From Hydrogenophaga sp. 2FB (GTDB taxonomy: Bacteria; Pseudomonadota; Gammaproteobacteria; Burkholderiales; Burkholderiaceae_C), in NCBI RefSeq assembly GCF_005503365.1, contig NZ_SCML01000036.1, positions 1 to 64,000 of the forward strand: a stretch of DNA of 64,000 bases. The letters run 5' to 3'. The notes beneath the pieces were generated by a model that searched no databases, had not been told where the DNA came from, and saw nothing but the letters and a program-made list of their open reading frames with translations. Both the position numbers and the translations under genes were made by a program. This document shows positions 34,609 through 43,025 of the stretch, in pieces (within the stretch, counting starts at the first letter, position 1; each line of letters begins with the position of its first letter).

Positions 34609-35823
34609 ATGCAAGACACCACCGCCACCGCCCCCCGCCCACTGCCGTACGAAGGCATCCGCGTCGTCGAATTCACCCACATGGTCATGGGCCCCACCTG
34701 CGGCATGGTGCTGGCCGACCTGGGCGCGGAGGTCATCAAGGTCGAGCCGCCCGCGGGCGACAACACGCGCCGCCTGCTCGGTTCGGGCGCGGGCTTCTAC
34801 CCCATGTTCAACCGCAACAAGAAAAGCCTGGTGCTCGATGTGCAGTCACCTGAAGGCACGGAAGCGGTGCTCAAGCTCATTGCCACGGCCGACGTGGTGA
34901 GCGAGAACTTCAAGCCCGCCACGATGAAGAAACTCGGGCTGGACTACGCGAGCCTGAAGAAGCTCAACCCGCGCCTGATCTACGTCAGCCACAAAGGTTT
35001 TCTGCCCGGCCCGTACGACCACCGAACCGCCCTGGACGAGGTGGTGCAGATGATGGGCGGCCTGGCCTACATGACCGGGCGCCCCGGCGACCCGCTGCGC
35101 GCGGGCTCGTCGGTGAACGACATCATGGGCGGCCTGTTCGGCGCGATCGGCGTCATGGCCGCGCTCAGCGCGCGCGAGAAAACCGGTGAAGGCTGCGAGG
35201 TACAGAGCTCGCTGTTCGAGAACAACGTGTTCCTCGTCGCGCAGCACATGATGCAGTTCGCCGTCACCGGCAAGGCCGCCGCGCCCATGCCGGACCGCAT
35301 CTCGTCCTGGGGCATCTACGACGTGTTCCGCGTGAAGGACGACGAACAGATCTTCCTGGCGGTGGTGAGCGACACGCAATGGGCGATCTTCTGCGACGCC
35401 TTTGGCTACGAGGACCTCAAGGCCGATGCACGCCTGCAGGGCAACAACAACCGCGTGCGCAACCGCGACTGGCTCATCCCCTTGCTGCGCGAGCGCCTGG
35501 CGCTGCAGAGCGCCGCCGATCTGGGCGCGCTGTTCGAGCGCCACGGCCTGCCGTTCGCGCCCATCACCAAACCCCACGAGTTGCTGGACGACCCCCACTT
35601 GCTCGCCACGGGTGGCCTGGCGCCCATCACCTTGACCGACGGCGCCAGCGCCGGCCAGACCGCGAACACCGTGCTGCTGCCGCTGGCGATCGACGGCGAG
35701 CGCCTGGGCGTGCGTTGCAGTCCGCCCCGGCTGGGCGAGCACAGCGCCGATCTGTTGGCCGAACTGGGCTACACCGCACAAGACGCGGCCCGCCTGAGCG
35801 CCACGGTCGAAAAGGCCGCCTGA
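34609..35823 (+). CDS. Class III CoA-transferase (CaiB/BaiF family)
   Basis: CoA-transferase of 404 residues. The fold starts GIRVVEFTHMVMGPTCGMVL; the catalytic aspartate is expected in NRNKKSLVLDVQSPEG to VVSENFKP; and further family segments are SSVNDIMGGLFGAIGV and HGLPFAPITKPHEL. The pairing with HMG-CoA lyase suggests that it moves CoA from succinyl-CoA or similar to 3-hydroxy-3-methylglutarate or a related branched acid. That substrate is inferred from context only. The ATG at 34609 was chosen over longer frames that run back through the lyase gene. Confidence 0.9.
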   Translation: MQDTTATAPRPLPYEGIRVVEFTHMVMGPTCGMVLADLGAEVIKVEPPAGDNTRRLLGSGAGFYPMFNRNKKSLVLDVQSPEGTEAVLKLIATADVVSENFKPATMKKLGLDYASLKKLNPRLIYVSHKGFLPGPYDHRTALDEVVQMMGGLAYMTGRPGDPLRAGSSVNDIMGGLFGAIGVMAALSAREKTGEGCEVQSSLFENNVFLVAQHMMQFAVTGKAAAPMPDRISSWGIYDVFRVKDDEQIFLAVVSDTQWAIFCDAFGYEDLKADARLQGNNNRVRNRDWLIPLLRERLALQSAADLGALFERHGLPFAPITKPHELLDDPHLLATGGLAPITLTDGASAGQTANTVLLPLAIDGERLGVRCSPPRLGEHSADLLAELGYTAQDAARLSATVEKAA

Positions 35824-35887
35824 AAGTCATCAATTGAACACAAATTCGCGTTGATTATTCACACCACGTGGGGTAATCTGCCTCTCC

Positions 35888-36817
35888 GTGGACAAACTCA
35901 AACAACTGGAAACCTTCGTGGCAGTGGCCACGCGCGGCAGTCTCACCAACGCCGCCAAAGCCGAGGGCGTGGCCCCGGCCATCATCGGTCGCCGGCTCGA
36001 CGCGCTCGAGGCCCGGCTGGGTGTCAAGCTCATGGTGCGCACCACGCGGCGCATCACCCTCACGCACGAGGGCAGCGCTTTTCTCGAAGACTGCCAGCGC
36101 CTGCTGGTCGACATCGCCAACTCGGAAGCCAGCGTGAGCGCGGGTGGCGTGAAAGCGAGTGGGCACTTACGCATCACCGCGCCGGCCGGTTTTGGCCGCC
36201 GCCACGTCGCGCCGCTGGTGCCGCGCTTTCGCGAACTGCATCCCGAGGTGACCGTGTCGCTCAACCTGAGCGACCGCGTGGTCGACGTGGCCGGTGAGGG
36301 CTACGACTGCGCCGTGCGCGTGGGCGACCTGCCCGACTCGTCGCTGGTGAGCGTGCGCCTGGCCGACAACCGCCGCCTGTGCGTGGCCACGCCGCGCTAT
36401 CTGCAGTTGCATGGCCGGCCACAGACCCCCGCCGACCTTGCGCGTTTCGATTGCCTGGTGCTCTCCAGCGACGCGTCGCAAACGCGCGGCTGGGCGTTCG
36501 TGGTGCCGGCGGCAGCCGGCGGCGCCAGCGAGCCCGAGATCGTGCACATGCGCCCCAGCGGCCCGCTGGACTGCACCGACGGCCAGGTGTTGCGCGAGTG
36601 GTGCCTGGCCGGCTACGGCATTGCCTGGCGCAGCACCTGGGAGGTGGAGGCCGACATCGCGGCCGGGCGGCTGGAGAGCGTGCTCGACGACTTCGCCGCG
36701 CCGCCCAACGGCATCTTCGCGCTGTTCCCGCAGCGCAAACACCTGGCGCTGCGCGTGCGCTTGTGGATCGACTTCCTCAAGCACGAGTACGTGCGGCCGG
36801 ATTTCTGGAAAACCTGA
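35888..36817 (+). CDS. LysR family transcriptional regulator
   Basis: Regulator of 309 residues: a winged helix at 1-60 (LTNAAKAEGVAPAIIGRRLD) and a CrgA/AaeR-like effector domain (GHLRITAPAGFGRRHVAPLV). The start is a GTG with no clear ribosome-binding site. A possible promoter (TTGATT at 35851, TAATCT at 35874) would place the transcript start within a few bases of it. The next gene encodes an FMN reductase 25 bases downstream on the same strand, perhaps a target. Confidence 0.9.
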   Translation: MDKLKQLETFVAVATRGSLTNAAKAEGVAPAIIGRRLDALEARLGVKLMVRTTRRITLTHEGSAFLEDCQRLLVDIANSEASVSAGGVKASGHLRITAPAGFGRRHVAPLVPRFRELHPEVTVSLNLSDRVVDVAGEGYDCAVRVGDLPDSSLVSVRLADNRRLCVATPRYLQLHGRPQTPADLARFDCLVLSSDASQTRGWAFVVPAAAGGASEPEIVHMRPSGPLDCTDGQVLREWCLAGYGIAWRSTWEVEADIAAGRLESVLDDFAAPPNGIFALFPQRKHLALRVRLWIDFLKHEYVRPDFWKT

Positions 36818-36842
36818 ACCTCTTTTTGAAACGCGACCCACC

Positions 36843-37406
36843 ATGACCAAGATCCTCGGCATCTCCGGCAGCCTGCGCGCGCAGTCCTACAACACCGCGC
36901 TGCTGCGCGCGGCCGTGTCCCTGGCGAGCGACGGCGCACAGATCGAGCCCGTCACCTTGCACGGCATTCCGCTCTACGACGGCGACGTGGAGCAGAGCGA
37001 AGGCACGCCGGCCGCGGTGCGCGCGCTGAAAGAAAAGATCCTCGCCAACGACGGGCTGCTGCTGGTCACGCCCGAATACAACAACGGCGTGCCCGGTGTG
37101 TTCAAGAACGCGATCGACTGGCTCTCGCGGCCCACGCCCGGCCTGCCCGACGTGTTCCGCGACCGCCCGGTGGCCGTCATCGGCGCATCGCCGGGCAACT
37201 TCGGCACCATCATGTCGCAGACCCACTGGCTGCAGGTGCTGCGCACGCTGGGCACGCGCCAGTGGCACGGCGGGCGCCTGATGGTGTCGCGCGCGGGCTC
37301 GGTGTTCGGCGCCGACGGTGCGCTGCAGGACGACAAGGTCAAGGCCCAGCTGGGCGAGTTCGTGCAGGGCTTCGCGGCCAGCATCGCGGCCGCAAAAACC
37401 GCCTGA
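36843..37406 (+). CDS. NADPH-dependent FMN reductase family protein
   Basis: Flavodoxin-like reductase of 187 residues. The FMN phosphate loop GISGSLRAQSYNTALL is at about 6-21 and the second flavin loop TPEYNNGVPGVFKNAIDWLSRP region near 78. Such enzymes reduce FMN, quinones or azo dyes. It follows the LysR gene closely and converges on the SRPBCC gene with a 2-base gap. Confidence 0.9.
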   Translation: MTKILGISGSLRAQSYNTALLRAAVSLASDGAQIEPVTLHGIPLYDGDVEQSEGTPAAVRALKEKILANDGLLLVTPEYNNGVPGVFKNAIDWLSRPTPGLPDVFRDRPVAVIGASPGNFGTIMSQTHWLQVLRTLGTRQWHGGRLMVSRAGSVFGADGALQDDKVKAQLGEFVQGFAASIAAAKTA

Positions 37407-37408
37407 AC

Positions 37409-37876
37409 TCAGGCCCCGTCGGGAATGTCCGGCTCGACCAGGTGGGCCAGTTGCACCAGCGACTCCTGCCAGCCGAGGTAGCACATCTCGGCCGGGATCA
37501 CGGCCGGAATGCCCTCCTGCACGACACTGAGTTCGGTGCCGCAGATCACGGCTTTCAATTGCACGTCCACCCGCATCTCGCCGGGCAGGTTGGGGTCGTC
37601 GAACTTGTCGGTGTAGCGCACGCGCTCACCCGGCACCAGCTCGAGGTACTCGCCGCCAAACGAATGCGCATGGCCGGTCGAGAAGTTCTTGAACGACATC
37701 TTGAAGGTGCCGCCAACCCTGGCCTCCAGGTGGTGCACCTGGCAGAGGAAACCATAGGGCGGCAGCCAGCGGGCGAGGGCGTCAGCATCCAGAAAAGCGC
37801 GGTACACCTTTTCCGGGGGCGCGCGCAGCACGCGGTGCAGTCGGACGGTGTTGGACGTGGTGGCAGTGGCGGACAT
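37409..37876 (-). CDS. SRPBCC (AHSA1-type) domain protein
   Basis: Protein of 155 residues with the START-like helix-grip fold: VRLHRVLRAPPEKVYRAFLD at the start, then DALARWLPPYGF and GTFKMSFKNFSTGHAHSFGG, ending LGWQESLVQLAHLVE. Members bind hydrophobic ligands or act as stress-related co-chaperone-like proteins; the ligand is unknown. The start at 37876 has AAAGGAG upstream; longer frames are not homologous. Confidence 0.87.
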   Translation of the reverse strand: MSATATTSNTVRLHRVLRAPPEKVYRAFLDADALARWLPPYGFLCQVHHLEARVGGTFKMSFKNFSTGHAHSFGGEYLELVPGERVRYTDKFDDPNLPGEMRVDVQLKAVICGTELSVVQEGIPAVIPAEMCYLGWQESLVQLAHLVEPDIPDGA

Positions 37877-37956
37877 GGCAAGACTCCTTTCGGTGGAACG
37901 ATCATCGGACCGGATGGCCCGTTCATGGGTCATCCTCATTCCTACGACGCACGAGC

Positions 37957-38637
37957 CTAGGCGTTTTCGACCAGCGCCGGCCGAAAAACCGGCACCCGAC
38001 GCAACGACAACCAACCGAACACGGCGCCGACCACCGCGCCGGCCAGCACATCCAGAAACACATGCTGACGTATCGCCATGGTGGACCAGACGATCACCAC
38101 GCAATACACCACGCTCAGCACCTGCATCGCCGTGGGCGCGCGCACCTGCAGAAAGATGTAGCGCAGCCACATCAGCGAATACACCGCCGAGCCCACGTGC
38201 AAGGACGGGCAGGCGTTGCCCGAGGCGTCGATGCCTTTGAGGAACTGCAGTTCCGGGTGTTGCGCCCAGTCGATGTCCGGCACCGGCACCTGGGTCGGAA
38301 ACACCCAGAACAGGGCCAGGCAAAAGAGGCACATCGCGGCCGTCCAGAGCCCGTAGCGGATCAGTTCGCGCAGGCTGGGCATCAATGCCGACGGCAACGA
38401 CACGTAAAACCAGAGCGACACATAGGCCGGGAAGCCCAGCGCGGTGAACGGCACCCAGTCGTCGACCGCGAGCGTGGGCATGGGCAGCGGCTCGGTCAGG
38501 GGGTGGTGCAGGACCCAGAAGTAGCCCTTGAAGAACAGCACCATGAAGGCCGTGGTGCCGAGCGCCTTGATGTACCAGAGCGTGACGAACCGGGACAGAA
38601 GTTGGCCGTACCAGGTGCGGGCGGAAGGGGGGGTCAT
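37957..38637 (-). CDS. PAP2 superfamily membrane phosphatase
   Basis: Integral membrane protein of 226 residues with about six hydrophobic segments. The phosphatase motifs are CPSLHVGSAVY (second motif, histidine of the PSxH type) and AIRQHVFLDVLAG (third motif with the catalytic histidine and aspartate). The active site should face the periplasm. Substrates could be lipid phosphates. It lies just before the pigment cluster on the opposite strand; a link is possible but not shown. Confidence 0.85.
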   Translation of the reverse strand: MTPPSARTWYGQLLSRFVTLWYIKALGTTAFMVLFFKGYFWVLHHPLTEPLPMPTLAVDDWVPFTALGFPAYVSLWFYVSLPSALMPSLRELIRYGLWTAAMCLFCLALFWVFPTQVPVPDIDWAQHPELQFLKGIDASGNACPSLHVGSAVYSLMWLRYIFLQVRAPTAMQVLSVVYCVVIVWSTMAIRQHVFLDVLAGAVVGAVFGWLSLRRVPVFRPALVENA

Positions 38638-38715
38638 GCGGTTGGATGTAACGTCTGTCGGGGAAAACCCGACCGGCGGAAGCTACTGTACGACACGCGC
38701 GCCGCTGCCCTTGCC

Positions 38716-38737
38716 GCGCCAGGGGCCTTTGTATAAT
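38716..38737 (+). promoter_or_regulatory. Promoter of the forward arm of the pigment cluster
   Basis: A perfect TATAAT at 38732-38737 is preceded by CTTGCC/TTGCCG (38710-38716) at 15-16 bases. The transcript would start near 38744 and have a leader of about 150 bases. Confidence 0.6.
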
Positions 38738-38763
38738 TCACCACCCTGCGAAAAGCGAGGCGG

Positions 38764-38786
38764 CGTGCGGCCTCCAAGGCCGCATG
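38764..38786 (+). other. Leader stem-loop before the first acyl carrier protein gene
   Basis: TGCGGCCT-CCA-AGGCCGCA forms an 8-base-pair stem with a 3-base loop (38766-38784), extendable by outer pairs. A GGAGGAG sequence at 38809-38815 follows, but no ordinary start codon lies at the right distance from it. Confidence 0.45.
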
Positions 38787-38895
38787 CAGCACAGAGAGCA
38801 TTCGCTTCGGAGGAGTTCCCCCGTTTCATTTACTTGCGCAATCCATGGCTTGCGTGCAGGCCGCGCCATGCCAGTCTCACCCTTGGGCGTTTCTC

Positions 38896-39135
38896 ATGAA
38901 CTCTTCCGACATGATCCGCACGTTTCTCACCGACCGCCTGGGCGTGGAACCCGATCAGGTGCGACCTGAGTCGTTGTTGGCCGATCTCGGCGTGGATTCG
39001 TTGATGCTGGCCGAGCTGATGTTCGAGGCCGAAGACCGCATGGGGATCGACATTCCCTCCGACGTGACGCCTCCCAAAACCATCGCCGACATGCAGGCCG
39101 TGATCGACTCGCTGACGGCCCTGAAGACCACCTGA
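38896..39135 (+). CDS. Acyl carrier protein 1 of the aryl polyene cluster
   Basis: Carrier protein of 79 residues with the phosphopantetheine serine at about residue 35 in LGVDSLMLAEL. It should carry the growing polyene or the hydroxybenzoyl starter. The ATG at 38896 gives the normal ACP length; a start at 38845 would add 17 residues rich in cysteine and proline. It opens the forward arm; the ketosynthase gene follows 3 bases later. Confidence 0.88.
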   Translation: MNSSDMIRTFLTDRLGVEPDQVRPESLLADLGVDSLMLAELMFEAEDRMGIDIPSDVTPPKTIADMQAVIDSLTALKTT

Positions 39136-39138
39136 ACC

Positions 39139-40410
39139 ATGCACCGCGCCCACCGTGTCGCGATCACCGGCCTCGGGGTGATCAGCCCCTACGGCGGCGA
39201 TGACACCCACTTCTTCGAACGCTTGCTGGCCGGCGAATCGGCCGTGCGCCATCTGCAGACCGACGATCCACCGCGCCCGCTGTCGATACCGGCCGGCATC
39301 TGTCCGGACTTTGATCCCGAAGCCATTCTCGGCAAGCCCCTGGCGCTGATGATGGAGCGCTTCGCCCAGCTCGGCACGGCCGCGGCTTTCCTGGCCTGGG
39401 AACAGGCGGGCCTGCCGCGCCTGGCCGCCGAGGGCGACACCTCGCGCGAGCACTGGGGCTGCATCTGGGGCACGGCACTGGGTGGTGTGGCGGCGCACGA
39501 GCGCGGCAGCCGCGAGATGTGGCTCAAGGGCCGCGAGCGCGTGTCGCCGCTGTCGGTGGTTCAAGGCATGAACAACGCGGTCAACGCGCACATCTCGATC
39601 CAGCTCGGCATGGGCGGCGTGAGCACCAGCCACACCGCCGCCTGTGCGTCGTCGGGCATCGCGATTGGCGAAGCGTTCCGGCGCGTGCGCAGCGGCGAGG
39701 CCGCGGTGATGATCACCGGCGGCTCCGACGTGTGCCAGTCCTACGGCGTGGTGCGCGCTTGGGAAGCCATGCGCGTCATGGCCCCGGGTGACGCGCAGAC
39801 CGCGCCGTCGGCCTGCCGGCCGTTTTCCGCCGACCGCGCCGGCCTGGTGCTGGGCGAAGGCGGCGCGGCGCTGGTGCTCGAAGCCTGGGACCACGCGGTG
39901 GCGCGCGGCGCGCGCATCCACGGCGAACTCATCGGCTTCGGCACGAGTTGCGACCACACCCATCTCGTCCGCCCGCAACGCACGGGCCAGGTGCGCGCCC
40001 TGCGCGCGGCGCTGGCCGATGCGCAGCTCGGCCCCGACGACGTCCACTACGTCAACGCCCATGGCACCGCCACGGCCGAGGGTGATCCGGTGGAGATTGC
40101 CGCCCTGTGCGAGGTCTTTGGCGAGCACGCGCGGCAGCTGCCGGTGAGCGCCACCAAGTCCATGCACGGCCACCTGCTGGGGGCCAGCGGCGCGGTCGAA
40201 GCGGTGATCACCGCCCTGGCCCTGCGCGAGCAGGCCATTCCGCCCACCGCCCACTTGTCCGGGCGCATTGACCCGGCCTGCGAAGGCGTGGACCATGTCC
40301 TGCAAGGCCGCCGTGGCGTGCCGCTGCGGACGGCCTTGTCGAACTCCTTTGCCTTCGGTGGCAGCAACGCCGTGCTGGCGTTCCGCGCACCACCTGGTTT
40401 TTCTTCTTGA
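39139..40410 (+). CDS. Beta-ketoacyl-ACP synthase (ketosynthase 1)
   Basis: Condensing enzyme of 423 residues with a full catalytic set: cysteine at about 169 in HTAACASSG, histidine at about 308 in NAHGTAT, and lysine 339/histidine 343 in KSMHGH. The C-terminus SFAFGGSNAVLAF is standard for FabF-type enzymes. It should extend the polyene chain with malonyl units. It is located between the two carrier protein genes. Confidence 0.92.
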   Translation: MHRAHRVAITGLGVISPYGGDDTHFFERLLAGESAVRHLQTDDPPRPLSIPAGICPDFDPEAILGKPLALMMERFAQLGTAAAFLAWEQAGLPRLAAEGDTSREHWGCIWGTALGGVAAHERGSREMWLKGRERVSPLSVVQGMNNAVNAHISIQLGMGGVSTSHTAACASSGIAIGEAFRRVRSGEAAVMITGGSDVCQSYGVVRAWEAMRVMAPGDAQTAPSACRPFSADRAGLVLGEGGAALVLEAWDHAVARGARIHGELIGFGTSCDHTHLVRPQRTGQVRALRAALADAQLGPDDVHYVNAHGTATAEGDPVEIAALCEVFGEHARQLPVSATKSMHGHLLGASGAVEAVITALALREQAIPPTAHLSGRIDPACEGVDHVLQGRRGVPLRTALSNSFAFGGSNAVLAFRAPPGFSS

Positions 40411-40419
40411 ACGGATGCC

Positions 40420-40704
40420 ATGACTTCTCCCGCTTCTCCCGCCGACATCGACGCCCTCGTTCCCGAGGTGATCGCGCTGATCATCGAAGCCCTCAACATG
40501 GAACTCGAAGCCAGCGAGGTCGACCCCGATGGCCCGCTGTACGGCGATGGCATGGGTCTGGACTCCATCGACATGCTCGAGATCTCGCTCGTGATCTCCA
40601 AGCGCTACGGCTTCCAGATGCGCTCGGACAACGAAGACAACGAAAAAATCTTCGCGTCGCCACGCGCCCTCACCGCCTACATCGCCAGCCAGCGCACGAC
40701 CTGA
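40420..40704 (+). CDS. Acyl carrier protein 2 of the aryl polyene cluster
   Basis: Carrier protein of 94 residues with the modified serine at about residue 49 in MGLDSIDMLEI. The second carrier is typical of aryl polyene clusters, where one ACP may load the aryl starter and the other carry extension. No phosphopantetheinyl transferase is encoded in the window, so activation must come from elsewhere. Confidence 0.88.
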   Translation: MTSPASPADIDALVPEVIALIIEALNMELEASEVDPDGPLYGDGMGLDSIDMLEISLVISKRYGFQMRSDNEDNEKIFASPRALTAYIASQRTT

Positions 40705-40715
40705 GAAGGTCTGAG

Positions 40716-41381
40716 ATGACGGAGTCCTCGGTGCTGCGCAACCTCGGCGTGCTGCTCCTGATGGTGGCATGGGTCGTCGCGGCGCACGTGGGCAGCAGTG
40801 GCTGGGGCAACGCCAGCTTCAACGCGGCGGTGGCGGTGCTGCCGATCGTGGCGGCGCTGGCCATGGCCTTGTGGCGCGTGCCGCAATGGATGTTGCGCGC
40901 GGGCGGTGTGCTGGCCTTGTGCGCGCTGCTGGCCTGGTTGTGGCCGCGCCTGCGCCACAACGTGCCGCTGATGTACTACCTGCAGCACCTGGGCATTCAC
41001 ATCGCGCTGGGGGTGTTCTTCGGCAAGTCGCTGTTCGGCCCGGGGGAAGCGGTCATTACCCGCATGGCGCGGCGCATCTTTCCGCCGCCACTGTCCGAGC
41101 GCAATGTGCGCTACACGCGCGGCGCCACGCTGGCCTGGACGTTGTTCTTCTTTGGCAATGCACTGGTCTCCACCGGGCTGTTCATCTGGGCCTCGCCCGA
41201 GGTCTGGTCGATACACGCCAACCTGCTGACCGGCCCGCTCGTGGGCCTGATGTTTCTCGCCGAATACCTGATGCGATTCTGGCTGTTGCCACCGGACGAG
41301 CGCCCGGGCATCTCGGCGGTCATCAAGGCCTATCGGCGCGAGTCGGCGCAGCGCAACGGCACGAAGGCGTCGAAGCCATGA
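40716..41381 (+). CDS. COG4648-type integral membrane protein
   Basis: Membrane protein of 221 residues with about six hydrophobic segments (VLLLMVAWVVAAHVG, VLALCALLAWLWP, GATLAWTLFFFGNALVS, GPLVGLMFLAEYLM). Proteins of this type recur in aryl polyene clusters and are uncharacterised; a scaffold or transport role in the inner membrane is a guess. The stop overlaps the start of the adenylation-enzyme gene as ATGA. Confidence 0.82.
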   Translation: MTESSVLRNLGVLLLMVAWVVAAHVGSSGWGNASFNAAVAVLPIVAALAMALWRVPQWMLRAGGVLALCALLAWLWPRLRHNVPLMYYLQHLGIHIALGVFFGKSLFGPGEAVITRMARRIFPPPLSERNVRYTRGATLAWTLFFFGNALVSTGLFIWASPEVWSIHANLLTGPLVGLMFLAEYLMRFWLLPPDERPGISAVIKAYRRESAQRNGTKASKP

Positions 41382-42727
41382 GCACGTCCGCCCTGTTCAG
41401 CCACCACGCGCTGGACGACGTGTTCGCCTGGCGCGCGCAAGGCCCGGTCACCGTGCGCGCCTTCCTGAGCGACGCGCACGCGCTCGCGGCCGTGCTGCCC
41501 GCGGGCGACTGGCTGCTCAACATGTGCGAAGACCGCTACCACTTCGCGGTCGGTTTTGCCGCCGGTCTGCTGGCGGGCAAGGTCAGCCTGCAGCCCTCGT
41601 CGCAGTCGCCGGAGACCCTGCAACACCTGGCGCTCGACCACCCCGGCGTGGCCTGGCTCGGCGACCGCCCCGACACCGTGCCCGGCATGCCCGGCCTGGT
41701 GTTCCCCGACCTCGGTGCGCTGGAGCGCCCGGCCCAGGTCGAGATGCCGCAGGTGGACGGGCAGCGCCTGGTGGCGATCCTGTTCACCTCCGGCTCCACC
41801 GGCGCGCCGCAGCCGCACCGCAAGACCTGGGGCAAGGTGGTGCTCAACGGGCTGGCGGAATCCGAGGCACTGGGTCTGCTGAAGCAGCCGCAGGCCATCG
41901 TGGGCACGGTGCCGGCGCAACACAGCTACGGTTTCGAGTCCACCTTTCTCGTGGCGCTGCACGGTGGCTGCAGCTTCTTTGCCGGCAAACCGTTCTACCC
42001 GCAAGACATCGTCACCGCACTGCAAGCCGTGCCGCGCCCGCGCATGCTGGTGACCACGCCCTACCACCTCTCGGCGCTGCTGGCCTCGGAACTCCAGGTG
42101 CCGCCGGTGGACCTGATTCTCTCGGCCACCGCGCCGCTCAGCCCCGAGCTTGCGCGCCGCGCCGAAGCGCACTGCGGCGCGCCGGTGCATGAGATCTATG
42201 GCTCCACCGAATCGTCCGCCCTGGCCTGCCGCCGCACGCTCGACGGCGCGGCCTGGACCATCATGGGGCAGGCGCGGCTCGAACAGGAAGGCGACACCAC
42301 CTACGCCAGCGGCGGCCATGTGGAAGGCCGCGTGCCGCTGGCCGACATCATCGAATGCCGGGACGACGGCCGCTTCGTGCTGCACGGCCGCCACGCCGAC
42401 CTCGTCAACATCGCCGGCAAACGCACCTCGCTGGCCTACCTCAACCACCAGATCGGCGCCGTGCCCGGCGTGGTCGATGCCGCGTTCTTCCTGCCCGACG
42501 AGGCCGACGCCCACGACGGCGTGGTGCGCCTCACCGCCTTCGTGGTGGCCCCCACGCTGGACGCCCGCACGCTCATGGCCCAGTTGCGCCAGCGGCTGGA
42601 CGCGGTGTTCCTGCCGCGCCCGCTGGTGCTGCTGGAAGCACTGCCGCGCAACGACACCGGCAAGCTGCCGCGCACCGCGCTGCAGGCGCTCTATGCCGAC
42701 AAGGTGAAGCCGCATGGACACGGCTGA
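41378..42727 (+). CDS. AMP-binding acyl-ACP/CoA ligase (aryl starter adenylation)
   Basis: ANL-family adenylating enzyme of 449 residues. The ATP loop is LFTSGSTGAPQPHRKTW near 135, with IYGSTES near 270 and DLVNIAGKRTSLAYLN near 345, and the C-terminal lysine in RNDTGKLPRTAL near 430. It is short compared with fatty acyl-CoA ligases, as are XanA2-like enzymes that activate hydroxybenzoate and load a carrier protein. The aryl substrate would come from the chorismatase encoded at 60349. Confidence 0.88.
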   Translation: MSTSALFSHHALDDVFAWRAQGPVTVRAFLSDAHALAAVLPAGDWLLNMCEDRYHFAVGFAAGLLAGKVSLQPSSQSPETLQHLALDHPGVAWLGDRPDTVPGMPGLVFPDLGALERPAQVEMPQVDGQRLVAILFTSGSTGAPQPHRKTWGKVVLNGLAESEALGLLKQPQAIVGTVPAQHSYGFESTFLVALHGGCSFFAGKPFYPQDIVTALQAVPRPRMLVTTPYHLSALLASELQVPPVDLILSATAPLSPELARRAEAHCGAPVHEIYGSTESSALACRRTLDGAAWTIMGQARLEQEGDTTYASGGHVEGRVPLADIIECRDDGRFVLHGRHADLVNIAGKRTSLAYLNHQIGAVPGVVDAAFFLPDEADAHDGVVRLTAFVVAPTLDARTLMAQLRQRLDAVFLPRPLVLLEALPRNDTGKLPRTALQALYADKVKPHGHG

Positions 42728-43025
42728 ATTCACCTGGACCGTGCCGGCCGACCACCCGGCCTTTGCCGGCCACTTCCCGTCGCGCCCCATCGTGCCCGGC
42801 GTGGTGCTGCTCGACCAGGCCCTCCTGTTCGCGGTGCAGATGCGCGGTGTATCCCACGCCGCGGGCTGGCAGATCGCGCAGGCCAAGTTCTTCGTGCCGG
42901 TCGGGCCGTCGCAGGTATTGCGCTTCGCGCTCAAGACCACGCCGCGCGGCGCGATCGCTTTTGCCGTGACCTGTGAAGGCCGGGAGGTGGCTGCGGGCAA
43001 CTTCGTGCCACCATCGGCCGCATGA
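42714..43025 (+). CDS. Hotdog-fold 3-hydroxyacyl-ACP dehydratase-like protein (ApeI type)
   Basis: A 103-residue protein related to FabA/FabZ. The motif HPAFAGHFPSRPIVPGVVLLDQAL (shown here as a family landmark near residue 14-37) holds the active-site histidine and the P-x-VPGV turn. It should dehydrate the 3-hydroxyacyl intermediate to build the conjugated chain. It overlaps the ligase gene by 14 bases and the acyltransferase gene by 4. Confidence 0.84.
   Translation: MDTAEFTWTVPADHPAFAGHFPSRPIVPGVVLLDQALLFAVQMRGVSHAAGWQIAQAKFFVPVGPSQVLRFALKTTPRGAIAFAVTCEGREVAAGNFVPPSAA

Noticed and set aside
41378-42727. The adenylation enzyme as a general fatty acyl-CoA synthetase
   Set aside because: It is too short and sits among ACP, ketosynthase and dehydratase genes; an aryl-starter ligase fits better.
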